Source: an archaeon BMS3Bbin15 (GTDB lineage: Archaea; Hydrothermarchaeota; Hydrothermarchaeia; Hydrothermarchaeales; BMS3B). From it: a stretch of DNA of 47,084 nucleotides. The stretch spans positions 1 through 47,084 of the forward strand of contig BDTY01000019.1 in assembly GCA_002897955.1 (NCBI GenBank). Reading direction: 5' to 3'. Position numbers and translations under genes: made by a program. Shown piece by piece: positions 39,992 through 47,084 of this stretch (position 1 is its first letter; each line of letters opens with the position of its first letter). Under the pieces are notes generated by a model. That model saw only the letters and a list, made by a program, of their open reading frames with translations, had not been told where the DNA came from and searched no databases.

Positions 39992-42097
39992 ATGAACTTT
40001 AAAACAAGTTTTTTCAATCCGAAATCCATTGCGGTAATAGGTGCATCCGCACACCCTGGAAAGGTTGGATATGAAATCCTAAAGAATATAATCGACAGTG
40101 GATATAAGGGAAAAGTGATGCCTGTAAATCCCAGAGAACATGAAATCACTGGTTTGAAGTGTTTTAAGGATATAAAAGAGGCAGGAGGCGCAGAACTTGT
40201 CATAATTTCAGTTCCTGCATCTGTAGTACCAGAGGTTGTGGAAGAATGCGGTGAGGCAGGTGTTTTAAATATCGTCATAATCTCTGCAGGGTTTAAAGAG
40301 ATAGGAAAGGAAGGAGCAGTGCTTGAGAGAAGAGTTGTTGAAATCGCAAGGTCAAAGAACATGAGAATACTTGGTCCCAACTGCCTGGGTGTGATGGATA
40401 TGTATACACCACTCAATGCAACCTTTGCAGGGGAGATGCCAGAAAAGGGCAGGATTGCTGTTGTGTCTCAGAGCGGTGCTCTACTCACCGGAATTCTGGA
40501 CTGGAGTATGAAAAACGGGATAGGATTCAGCAGGTTAATAAGCCTTGGAAATAAGTCTGACCTGAGTGAAACCGATTTTATTGAGGCTCTGGCAGATGAT
40601 GAGAATACAAGAGTGATACTGTGTTATATAGAGAGTATAGATGAAGGTCAGCATTTTGTGGATGTTGCAAAGAAGGTCTCACGGAAAAAACCTCTTATAA
40701 TTCTCAAGTCGGGTACAGGTGAAAGTGGAGCCCGGGCTGCAAGTTCTCATACCGGTGCTCTGGCTGGCAGTGACATAGCCTATACCACTGCCTTCAGGGA
40801 GTCAGGCGTTATAAGAGCCAGCACTCTTGAAGAGCTATTTGACCTGGCAAGAATTTTTGTTTCCGAGCCTGTGCCCGGAGGTTCTAGCGTTGGAGTGGTG
40901 ACAAATGCTGGCGGTCCAGGCATTCTATCTGTTGATGCCGTAGATAAAAGTGGGCTCCAGGTAGCGAAGTTCGGAAAGGAGACTATAGACAGGCTCAGGC
41001 AAAAACTTCCGAGTGAATCCAATGTATATAATCCTGTGGATGTTGTGGGTGATGCAAAATCAGACAGATATGCCTATGCACTTGATACAGTGCTTTCCGA
41101 CCCCAATGTCGACTCTGCACTGGTGATTCTAACACCCCAGGCCATGACAGAGCCCTACGAAACGGCAAAGGTTGTTGTGGATATGAAGAAAAAGTTTCCA
41201 GATAAACCCATGGTTACGTCATATATCGGTGGACTGGTTCTTTCAGGAAGTGTTGAGTATCTGGAAAAAGAGGAGGTTCCAAACTATGCCTTTCCTGAGT
41301 CAGGTGTAAGGGCGCTGGCAGGGCTTGTGAAGTATTCTGAATCTATTAAGCTTAAAAGAGATGAATCTGCCGGGGAATTCAGCGGACTGGATAAAGAAAA
41401 AGTAAAAAGTGTTCTTGAGTCTATCAAAAAAGACGGTAGAAATGTGCTTTTTGGCAGTGAATCATCTGTTATAATGAAAGCTTATGGAATACCAGTAGCA
41501 AAATCTATACTCACAGATTCACCTGAAGCTGCTGTGATGGCAGCGGACAGCCTGGGATACCCTGTTGTAATGAAGGTTGCTTCACCGAGTATACAGCACA
41601 AGAGTGATGTGGGCGGTGTCAGAGTTAATATAAAGGATTCCAGCGAAGTTAAGTCTGTTTACAGTGAAATCCTTGACTGTGTGTACAGATTTCTGCCAGG
41701 TGAAAGCATATATGGTATAGAGGTGCAGGAGATGAAGCCTCAGGGACGCGAGCTCATTATAGGCATGAACCGCGATATACAGTTTGGTCCGCTTGTTATG
41801 TTTGGTCTTGGAGGCATATATGTCAACCTTTTAAAAGATGTGTCTTTCAGACTTGCAAATTACATTACCTCAAAGTCTGCCTTTGATATGATAGGTGAGA
41901 CCAGGGCATACATGCTTCTGAAAGGTTTCAGGGGCGAAAGCCCATCTGACATAGAATCCGTGGTGGATGTGATATTGAGGACGTCTAAACTCACAGTGGA
42001 TTTTCCGGAGATTGTGGAATTAGATATAAATCCACTTTTTGCCTATGAGCATGGCGTTGCCGCTGTGGATGTTAAAATGACAATTTCATGGGAGTGA
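39992..42097 (+). CDS. ADP-forming acetate/acyl-CoA synthetase, fused alpha-beta
   Basis: About 701 residues. ACD converts acyl-CoA, ADP and Pi to acid, CoA and ATP, the main substrate-level ATP step of many anaerobic archaea. The alpha part (about 1-450) has a CoA-binding Rossmann start SIAVIGASAHPGKVGYEIL, the succinyl-CoA-ligase-like LGPNCLGVMD and the phospho-His in SSHTGALAGSD (about His253). The beta part (about 470-700) is an ATP-grasp domain with YPVVMKVASPSIQHKSDVGGV (quoted in part) and GLGGIYVNLLKDVSF. I start at ATG 39992 after GAGGGT. ATG 39980 is possible. It closes the module by converting acetyl-CoA to acetate. Confidence 0.94.
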   Translation: MNFKTSFFNPKSIAVIGASAHPGKVGYEILKNIIDSGYKGKVMPVNPREHEITGLKCFKDIKEAGGAELVIISVPASVVPEVVEECGEAGVLNIVIISAGFKEIGKEGAVLERRVVEIARSKNMRILGPNCLGVMDMYTPLNATFAGEMPEKGRIAVVSQSGALLTGILDWSMKNGIGFSRLISLGNKSDLSETDFIEALADDENTRVILCYIESIDEGQHFVDVAKKVSRKKPLIILKSGTGESGARAASSHTGALAGSDIAYTTAFRESGVIRASTLEELFDLARIFVSEPVPGGSSVGVVTNAGGPGILSVDAVDKSGLQVAKFGKETIDRLRQKLPSESNVYNPVDVVGDAKSDRYAYALDTVLSDPNVDSALVILTPQAMTEPYETAKVVVDMKKKFPDKPMVTSYIGGLVLSGSVEYLEKEEVPNYAFPESGVRALAGLVKYSESIKLKRDESAGEFSGLDKEKVKSVLESIKKDGRNVLFGSESSVIMKAYGIPVAKSILTDSPEAAVMAADSLGYPVVMKVASPSIQHKSDVGGVRVNIKDSSEVKSVYSEILDCVYRFLPGESIYGIEVQEMKPQGRELIIGMNRDIQFGPLVMFGLGGIYVNLLKDVSFRLANYITSKSAFDMIGETRAYMLLKGFRGESPSDIESVVDVILRTSKLTVDFPEIVELDINPLFAYEHGVAAVDVKMTISWE

Positions 42098-42102
42098 TAT
42101 GA

Positions 42103-43170
42103 ATGAAAAGTATTTATATAATCGGGACTGTAGAAAGCGGGAAAACCGCTCTGTGCCTGGGGCTTGCTCTAAAGTTCAGGGAGGAAGGCTACAGAGTTAG
42201 CTATTTCAAGCCCGTGGGTATTGCAACAGGTATTGCTGGTATGAGGGATGATGATACAGAGCTTATGAGGACTGTACTTGATATAAAAGTACCATTCGAG
42301 AAAATGACTCTGTTTACCATGGGCTACAATTATCTTACCAGATATGGGCCAGAGAATTCTGAAAAATATATGGCTGATATAAAAAGTGCCTATAATGAAA
42401 TCTCCAGGGATTGCGATATTGTGATAATAGAAGGTACCACAAGCCCGCAGGCCATGCTTGCCCTTGGCCTTGACGCATCTACTATTTCCAGAAGCCTTGG
42501 AGCAAAAATGCTTATGGTTTCCAGGGTTAATGACGATTTCGGGATGGATGAGCTTATATTGAATCTTCAGTATATGAAAAAGGCAGGGGTTGATATTATG
42601 GGTACTCTATTCAACTTTGTGCCGACTCCCCTTCTTGAAAGGACCAGGAATGTGTATGTGCCCATTCTCGAGAGGAAGGGATTTAATATCAGGGGAATTG
42701 TACCGGAGAGAAGGGAACTCACTGCTCCCACGGTTAAGGAAATATATGACGTTCTTGGAGGCGAGATTCTTGAAGGAGAATCCAACCTTGACCTTCTGGT
42801 TGAGAATTTTCTGGTGGGTGCCATGACAACAGACAGTGCCCTGAGATATTTCAGACGCTCAAAAAACAAGGCAGTAATAACAGGAGGAGACAGAGCAGAT
42901 ATTATACATTCTGCCCTGGAAACCAGTACCTCAGTGCTGATACTCACAGGAAACCTGTATCCTGATGTCAGGGTGTTATCCAAAGCATCTGAGAAGGGTG
43001 TGCCTGTAATCCTTGTACCCTATGATACATATACAACAATAGAAAAATTGCATGGCGTATCATGTAAAATTAAAGCCACTGATGAAGAGGGAAAGAGGCA
43101 GTCAAAGGAGCTTGTGGAGAACTATATTGACTGGAAAGGTATTTTAAAGGAGCTTGAAGGCACTATATAA
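42103..43170 (+). CDS. BioD-like P-loop protein with DRTGG domain (phosphotransacetylase N-terminal type)
   Basis: A 355-residue protein. A dethiobiotin-synthetase-like P-loop domain (about 1-205; IIGTVESGKTALCLGLA, then VIIEGTTSP) is followed by a DRTGG-type domain (about 210-330) with AVITGGDRADIIHSALET. This is the N-terminal half of long Pta enzymes without the phosphotransacetylase catalytic domain. Stand-alone copies are often next to ACD genes in archaea and are thought to be regulatory sensors, perhaps of adenine nucleotides. It begins 5 nt after the ACD stop, so a role in controlling acetate and ATP formation is reasonable inference. Confidence 0.88.
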   Translation: MKSIYIIGTVESGKTALCLGLALKFREEGYRVSYFKPVGIATGIAGMRDDDTELMRTVLDIKVPFEKMTLFTMGYNYLTRYGPENSEKYMADIKSAYNEISRDCDIVIIEGTTSPQAMLALGLDASTISRSLGAKMLMVSRVNDDFGMDELILNLQYMKKAGVDIMGTLFNFVPTPLLERTRNVYVPILERKGFNIRGIVPERRELTAPTVKEIYDVLGGEILEGESNLDLLVENFLVGAMTTDSALRYFRRSKNKAVITGGDRADIIHSALETSTSVLILTGNLYPDVRVLSKASEKGVPVILVPYDTYTTIEKLHGVSCKIKATDEEGKRQSKELVENYIDWKGILKELEGTI

Positions 43171-43181
43171 AATTCCAGTGA

Positions 43182-44665
43182 TATTTAACTTTTTGCCTGT
43201 GCTCTCGTTCTGACCTTGCTGAATAAACACAGTGAATCCTCCACTGCATGCTTTTCTCCTGAAAATTCACATACATTCAATTTCATTCTTCCCACAAGCC
43301 TTACTTCTGCCCTCGCAAAACACAAAAATTCGATAGCCATGACTAAGTTTTACATCTGTTTTTCCGTAGATTGGTTCTCAGCTGATTCTTCAGCCTGATG
43401 CCAGAAAAGGCCTGAACCTTGAGAGCACGTCAATCAGCGTCCTTCCGCATCCTTTCAACATCCCTGCCCTTTTTATCTGTGAGAGCTTCATCTGGTTCTC
43501 GATGCCCACATCACTCCTGAACTGTTTCTTCCTGTGCGTCTTCAGGCTTGTGGAGTAGTAGTTTTCTATGGGGTTGTTGGTTGCCGGTGCTCCCTGCACG
43601 AAGTAGAAGGCTGTATACCTGTCCCAGTTCTTCTCGATTTTTCTAAGACGTTTCTTGACTTTCGTGTCTAAGGAGTCTATCTTCGCCATCAAGCCCTTGA
43701 AAATATCCACTGCCTCCATATACGCCTTCTGCACAAGATTTTTCCTCTCCCGTCTGCGTTTGAGCTTTAGTTCGTAGACAAAAGCCCTGAAAACACTTCT
43801 GGCTTTAATTAACCATGCCCTGTATTGCTTTGCATCGCCCTGCTTTACCTCCCGCTCCTTTTTCGCCATCGCCTCAAGCATATCAAGCTCTTGCTCACGG
43901 TTGTAGAAGATGTTCAGTAGTTGGTACATGGTCTGGAGCTGTTCAATGGTTGGTTTTCTTGGGAAGTCTTGCACTATGCGTTTATTCAGGTGCAGCAAGC
44001 AGAGCTGATGTATCAGGTTCTCGCCGAAGAACTCATTAAAAACCTCTGGATAGCTGGGGTAAAGGTCGGTCACAACAAAAGTGGGTTTGCTGGGGTTGAG
44101 ATGCCTTTCGAGGAAGGCCTTGATGGTTTCAGTGTCTTTTTTTCTGTGAAGCTCTTCGGCTATAACTTTCCTAGAAGTGTCCAGTAGAGTTAGCCGATAC
44201 CTATGGTTTCTACCCTTTTTCGGAAATTGCTCATCGTAGTGGACGATTTGGATTTCTTTCACCGGTTGGGTGACTGTACTACCCATCGTGCTGTTGAAAG
44301 TCTGGTAGATGGTGTCCTTACCCCTGGGGAAGATGAGCTCAAGTATCCAGGAGATACCCTGATAGGAGACGTGATGAACCCTTAATCGCTGATAAATCAG
44401 GCGCAAAACCTCGAAGAAGTCCGCTTTAAGCTCCTCCCAGAAGCTGCGGTCTTCTTCCAGTGACTTACCACACTGTGGGCAAAGGTACCTGCCTATCTTA
44501 ACGCTGCCCAACCCCTTCTTGGTGTAGGTGTTGTAGCCATTGTAAGTCATCCTGGGCAGAAAGAGGGCACTGACCTTCGGAAGATACCATCGGGGGTATA
44601 TTCAAAGTCGTTTGAATACCTGCTAAAGGTGGAAAGCAGCTCGTCTTGATACAAAAAGTTAAATA
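43182..44665 (-). mobile_element. Insertion sequence with 14-bp terminal inverted repeats
   Basis: TATTTAACTTTTTG at 43182-43195 is repeated in inverse orientation at 44652-44665, bracketing one transposase gene and about 200 nt of other sequence. A clear target duplication is not seen. The element lies between the DRTGG gene and the GH57 gene and so may have split a longer catabolic unit. A 51-codon minus frame (43185-43340) inside the left end ends within the repeat and is probably not a gene. IS family not assigned with certainty. Confidence 0.75.
43390..44550 (-). CDS. DDE-type transposase
   Basis: A 386-residue transposase. A short zinc-ribbon remnant at the N-terminus (YLCPQCGKSLEE) is followed by a helical DNA-binding region. 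The RNase H-like core has Asp in IVHYDEQFPKKG, Asp in VVTDLYPSYPEVF and Glu in NNPIENYYSTSLKTHRK. A His-Leu segment LLHLNKRIVQDF and a Lys/Arg-rich insert lie between the second and third acidic residues. GC-richer codon use (CGC, CTC, GGC) than the neighbours supports acquisition. The frame is full length and may be active. Confidence 0.88.
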   Translation of the reverse strand: MTYNGYNTYTKKGLGSVKIGRYLCPQCGKSLEEDRSFWEELKADFFEVLRLIYQRLRVHHVSYQGISWILELIFPRGKDTIYQTFNSTMGSTVTQPVKEIQIVHYDEQFPKKGRNHRYRLTLLDTSRKVIAEELHRKKDTETIKAFLERHLNPSKPTFVVTDLYPSYPEVFNEFFGENLIHQLCLLHLNKRIVQDFPRKPTIEQLQTMYQLLNIFYNREQELDMLEAMAKKEREVKQGDAKQYRAWLIKARSVFRAFVYELKLKRRRERKNLVQKAYMEAVDIFKGLMAKIDSLDTKVKKRLRKIEKNWDRYTAFYFVQGAPATNNPIENYYSTSLKTHRKKQFRSDVGIENQMKLSQIKRAGMLKGCGRTLIDVLSRFRPFLASG

Positions 44666-44841
44666 GTGTACAGTTTATATATACCATCGGTTAGTCACCA
44701 AGAATACCTCTCTTCCGGGATTAATAAAGCTTTCGAGAAGAGGGGTTATTCCTACTCATCTATCACTAGAAAATACGACTGTGCCAGCTTGAAGCTTTTA
44801 ATAGTGGAAAAATCTCAGGAGATGCCACAGAGGAATAAAAA

Positions 44842-46377
44842 ATGACAGACATAACATTAAGCTTTGAAGTCCACCAGCCCTTCAGAATCAGGAAGGATTT
44901 CTTCTGGAACAGGAAATTTAACAGAAGAACAGAAAATCTTTTTGAACATTATTTCAGCCAGAGCAACAGAGAGATATTTGAAAAGGTGGCAAAGAAATGC
45001 TATCTTCCAGCCAATGATATCATGCTTGCAAATATTGACGAATTTAAGGGTGAAAAGCGTAAATTCAAGGTTTCCTTCAGTCTTTCGGGTGTGATTCTGG
45101 AGCAGTGTGAGATGTACAATCCTGATGTTCTGGAAAGCTTCAGACAGCTTGGGGAGACAGGATGTGTGGAGTTTCTGGACCAGACTTATTATCATTCCCT
45201 CACAAGCCTTTACAGCGATACTGGCGAGTTTGTTGAGCAGGTCAGAGAGCATAACCGCCTTATGAAGGATTTACTGAATTTCAAACCCGGTATATTTGAA
45301 AATACAGAGTTTATTTATAATAATAAGATTGCTGAAATTGTGGAGAGTTTGGGATATAAGGGTATATTCACAGAGGGGCTGGAGAGAGTCCTGGGCAACA
45401 ACTCCCCAAATTATCTTTACAGGGCTAAGGGAGGAAACCTCAGGGTACTTTTGAGAAACTATAAGCTGACTGATGATATGGGCTTCAGATTTTCCTCACG
45501 AAACTGGGAGGAATATCCCCTGACAGCAGAAAAGTACTCTTCCTGGCTTGCAAATACTCCAGGAGATTGTATAAATCTTTTTGCTGATTATGAAACCTTT
45601 GGAGAGCATCACTGGAAGGAAACAGGCATCTTCGAATTTTTGAGGCATTTACCCCGGAAGATTCTGGAATGGGAGCACCTGTCATTTAAAACTCCGACTG
45701 AAGTTGTTGAGACTCACAAACCTGTGGATGAACTGGATGTTTTTGAGGTCGGGGGTACAATATCCTGGGCAGACCTTGAGAGGGACACAAGCTGCTGGAT
45801 TGGCAATACATTCCAGTGGGCAGCATTCACCCATCACAGAGACCTCCTTGAAAGGGTGAAATCGTCACCGGAGTTTTATAAGATATGGAAATATCTGGGA
45901 ATCAGTGACCATTTTTATTATATGTTTTCTCTCGGAGGCGGGCCAGGTGAGGTGCACAGCTATTTTTCGCCCTTTGATAGCCCTTACAATGCTTTTATAA
46001 GTTATTTCACTGCTCTTCTGGATTTTGATGCCAGGGTGAAGGCAGAAATGAAGCAGGCTGACGACCCCTTCGTTTTTTCCATAGGCCAGGGTAAATTCCT
46101 TGGAAAGGCTTGGAGCCTTGAGGAGTTTTATGAGACTTTAAAGAAGATAGACATTAAATCAATCAGATTCCATCTGGAAAGAGGAGATTTTCAAAGATGG
46201 CTTGAGCGGAGTGCTGGAAGTAAAGACATTGCCAGGGATTTCGGGGTTTTGGGAGATGGAAAGGGACTATCTGCCGCCAAACTCAGAAAAAAAGTTCTCA
46301 AAATTCTAAGTAAGGGTATGGGCCATGGAGAAGATGATGCTAAAGCGGGAAAGTCTGTGTCAGTCACCCACGGCTAA
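44842..46377 (+). CDS. GH57 glycoside hydrolase (alpha-amylase-like)
   Basis: A 511-residue GH57 enzyme acting on alpha-glucans. The five family regions are visible: HQP at 11-13 (SFEVHQPFR), GCVEFLDQTYYHSL, the nucleophile region IFENTEFIYNN (Glu156), the acid/base region LFADYETFGEHHW (Asp249) and SWADLERDTSCWIGN. There is no signal peptide, so it probably works on internal glycogen or imported dextrins together with the GH15 enzyme at 29538-31439. The C-terminal 100 residues after the barrel are helical. It is separated from the Entner-Doudoroff genes by the insertion sequence. Confidence 0.93.
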   Translation: MTDITLSFEVHQPFRIRKDFFWNRKFNRRTENLFEHYFSQSNREIFEKVAKKCYLPANDIMLANIDEFKGEKRKFKVSFSLSGVILEQCEMYNPDVLESFRQLGETGCVEFLDQTYYHSLTSLYSDTGEFVEQVREHNRLMKDLLNFKPGIFENTEFIYNNKIAEIVESLGYKGIFTEGLERVLGNNSPNYLYRAKGGNLRVLLRNYKLTDDMGFRFSSRNWEEYPLTAEKYSSWLANTPGDCINLFADYETFGEHHWKETGIFEFLRHLPRKILEWEHLSFKTPTEVVETHKPVDELDVFEVGGTISWADLERDTSCWIGNTFQWAAFTHHRDLLERVKSSPEFYKIWKYLGISDHFYYMFSLGGGPGEVHSYFSPFDSPYNAFISYFTALLDFDARVKAEMKQADDPFVFSIGQGKFLGKAWSLEEFYETLKKIDIKSIRFHLERGDFQRWLERSAGSKDIARDFGVLGDGKGLSAAKLRKKVLKILSKGMGHGEDDAKAGKSVSVTHG

Positions 46378-46384
46378 AGCACGT

Positions 46385-46491
46385 TAGGTTGTGTAAAAAC
46401 TCATGTTTGCATGAAAAATAAGTAATATATGCCCATGAAATCAAAAAAGGGGGTAGAAAATTCACAAAATATAGGGTTTTCACACAGTCTG
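46385..46491. mobile_element. MITE-like element of about 107 bp
   Basis: The imperfect inverted ends TAGGTTGTGTAAAAACTC (46385-46402) and its partner GGGTTTTCACACAGTCTG (46474-46491) match at 13 of 18 positions. They are flanked by ACGT on both sides (46381-46384 and 46492-46495), which could be a 4-bp target duplication. There is no coding capacity. The ends resemble those of several DDE insertion sequences, so it is probably a non-autonomous derivative. It lies 4 nt after the GH57 stop codon plus flank. Confidence 0.5.
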
Positions 46492-46495
46492 ACGT

Positions 46496-46720
46496 GGGCT
46501 TGTTCCGTGAGGAGCAAGAGCAATTGGTTGATTAGGAGGCATTGAATATGCAGAAGTTATTGGTAGAGTTTCATAACACACCAGAGGATGCTCCTCAAGT
46601 CCCCTGCTCTGTAAGCGGGGTATTAAACAGAGACAAAAGTCTCAGTGTGCCTCGCACAGTACTGGCTAATAACATCTCCGATGAGGACCTACTCTCTGGC
46701 AAGAGAGGACAGGACTTGAG
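46496..46720 (+). ncRNA. Candidate omega-RNA upstream of and overlapping iscB
   Basis: A chain of well-formed helices. CTTGTTCC/GGAGCAAG is closed by a GTGA (GNRA) tetraloop (46499-46518). A long-range helix CTCAAGTCC (46594-46602) with GGACTTGAG (46712-46720) encloses four hairpins: GCT/AGC extended by CCCC/GGGG (46601-46620), GAGAC/GTCTC (46630-46643), TGTGC/GCACA (46646-46658) and CTCTC/GAGAG (46692-46707). Omega-RNAs of IscB systems are roughly 200-300 nt and lie directly 5' of iscB, as here. The 5' boundary is a guess, and the first hairpin and the long-range helix share 2 nt. Confidence 0.65.
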
Positions 46721-47084
46721 AGTTCCTGTTATAAACATGCGTGGAAAACCGTTAATGCCGACAAGACTGAGGAAGGCAAGAATACTCCTTAAACAGGAAA
46801 AGGCAATAGTAGTTCAGCGAAGTCCCTTTACCATACAATTAAAATACCCAACAGGCGAAACAAAACAAAATATAACTTTAGGTATAGATGCTGGATATTC
46901 AACCATAGGGTTCAGTGCAACAACAGACAAAAGGGAATTAATTTCAGGTGAGTTAATTTTGAGAAAGAGAATTTCCAAACTCATTGAGCAGAAAAGAAAT
47001 TACAGAAAAGGTAGGCGAAATAAGTTATGGCACAGAAAATTAAGATTTAATAATCGTAGCAAACCTGAAGGTTGGTTTGCACCC
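46548..47084 (+). CDS. IscB-type RNA-guided nuclease (RRXRR protein), 3' end outside the window
   Basis: The frame is open to the window end (179 codons). From about residue 60: PLMP domain VPVINMRGKPLMPTRLRKAR, then SPFTIQLKY, RuvC-I with the first catalytic Asp in LGIDAGYSTIGFSA, and an Arg-rich bridge helix (KRISKLIEQKRNYRKGRRNK and on). This order is diagnostic of IscB, the Cas9 ancestor. The HNH and later RuvC parts would lie beyond the window. ATG 46548 has an AGGAGG site, but its first 56 residues are read from the structured RNA. A TTG at 46716 preceded by GAGAGGA would begin directly at the PLMP domain and may be the true start. Confidence 0.88.
   Translation, partial: MQKLLVEFHNTPEDAPQVPCSVSGVLNRDKSLSVPRTVLANNISDEDLLSGKRGQDLRVPVINMRGKPLMPTRLRKARILLKQEKAIVVQRSPFTIQLKYPTGETKQNITLGIDAGYSTIGFSATTDKRELISGELILRKRISKLIEQKRNYRKGRRNKLWHRKLRFNNRSKPEGWFAP

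Noticed and set aside
42103-43170. Reading the DRTGG protein as phosphotransacetylase
   Set aside because: The catalytic phosphotransacetylase domain is absent. Only the P-loop and DRTGG halves are present.
43185-43340. 51-codon minus frame inside the left end of the insertion sequence
   Set aside because: Ends within the terminal repeat, has no ribosome site and no recognisable protein.
43815-44385. Several plus-strand frames antisense to the transposase
   Set aside because: They mirror a coding frame with strong domain evidence and show no known motifs.
44584-44690. ATACCATCGG occurring twice (44584-44593 and 44681-44690)
   Set aside because: Short 10-mer, one copy inside and one outside the insertion sequence. 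It does not fit the terminal repeats or a target duplication.

Overview
The window is AT-rich archaeal DNA. The evidence is an archaeal DnaG-type Toprim primase, ribosomal protein S17e, deoxyhypusine synthase, pyruvoyl-dependent arginine decarboxylase, an archaeal-type aspartyl-tRNA synthetase, an archaeal SppA, a fused ADP-forming acyl-CoA synthetase, and TATA/BRE-like promoters in place of bacterial -35/-10 boxes. DapA/DapB lysine synthesis, CbiG, a tungsten-type aldehyde:ferredoxin oxidoreductase and a two-cysteine DsrC point to an anaerobic, probably uncultivated euryarchaeal lineage with some sulfur metabolism. I cannot name the lineage from the sequence alone.

Layout. 1-2 kb: the gatC/gatA end of a GatCAB locus preceded by a thioredoxin-fold/HEAT fusion (minus strand). 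2-4.5 kb: a large cytoplasmic PAS/GAF histidine kinase. 4.9-8 kb: DUF1015 protein, methyltransferase, SppA. 8-10 kb: rps17e-dapA-dapB (plus), then tRNA-Pro (minus). 10.2-12.2 kb: dsrC and dnaG. 12.3-15.5 kb: an LVIVD lipoprotein with an overlapping two-component pair (c-heme-type sensor kinase, and a response regulator with a DNA-binding domain). 15.5-19.5 kb: HTH regulator/MFS exporter, then a KaiC-like ATPase overlapping cbiG. 19.5-21.2 kb: a small accessory islet (VapBC-like pair, a truncated McrA-type fragment, a decayed small ORF). 21.2-29.3 kb: housekeeping and biosynthesis (asd, dys-pdaD, hisD-aspS, a CBS protein, an HD hydrolase, an ArsR/DUF4430-like regulator).

From 29.5 to 43.2 kb lies a tightly packed, co-directional catabolic module that reads as a nearly complete route from glucan to acetate by the non-phosphorylative Entner-Doudoroff pathway. 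In order: intracellular GH15 glucoamylase, MDR glucose dehydrogenase, aldehyde:ferredoxin oxidoreductase, KDG-aldolase-like DapA homologue, an HprK-like P-loop protein, glycerate 2-kinase, a cyclase-family metalloenzyme that could act as the lactonase, an IlvD/Edd-family sugar-acid dehydratase with altered Fe-S cysteines, fused ADP-forming acetyl-CoA synthetase, and a BioD-like/DRTGG protein. A GH57 glucanase follows after an inserted insertion sequence. The HprK-like gene overlaps both neighbours. It is the best candidate for an undescribed regulatory or catalytic part, because nothing in the window suggests a PTS or HPr.

The right edge holds the start of an IscB-type (PLMP-RuvC-bridge helix) RNA-guided nuclease gene. 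Its first part lies on top of a strongly foldable RNA (hairpins plus a 9-bp long-range helix) that fits an omega-RNA, next to a roughly 107-bp MITE-like element. Other points of note are a probable AUA start for rps17e, the H26/P85 signature of a non-discriminating AspRS alongside gatCA, an orphan DsrC, and four tandem 9-mers directly upstream of the hisD TATA box.
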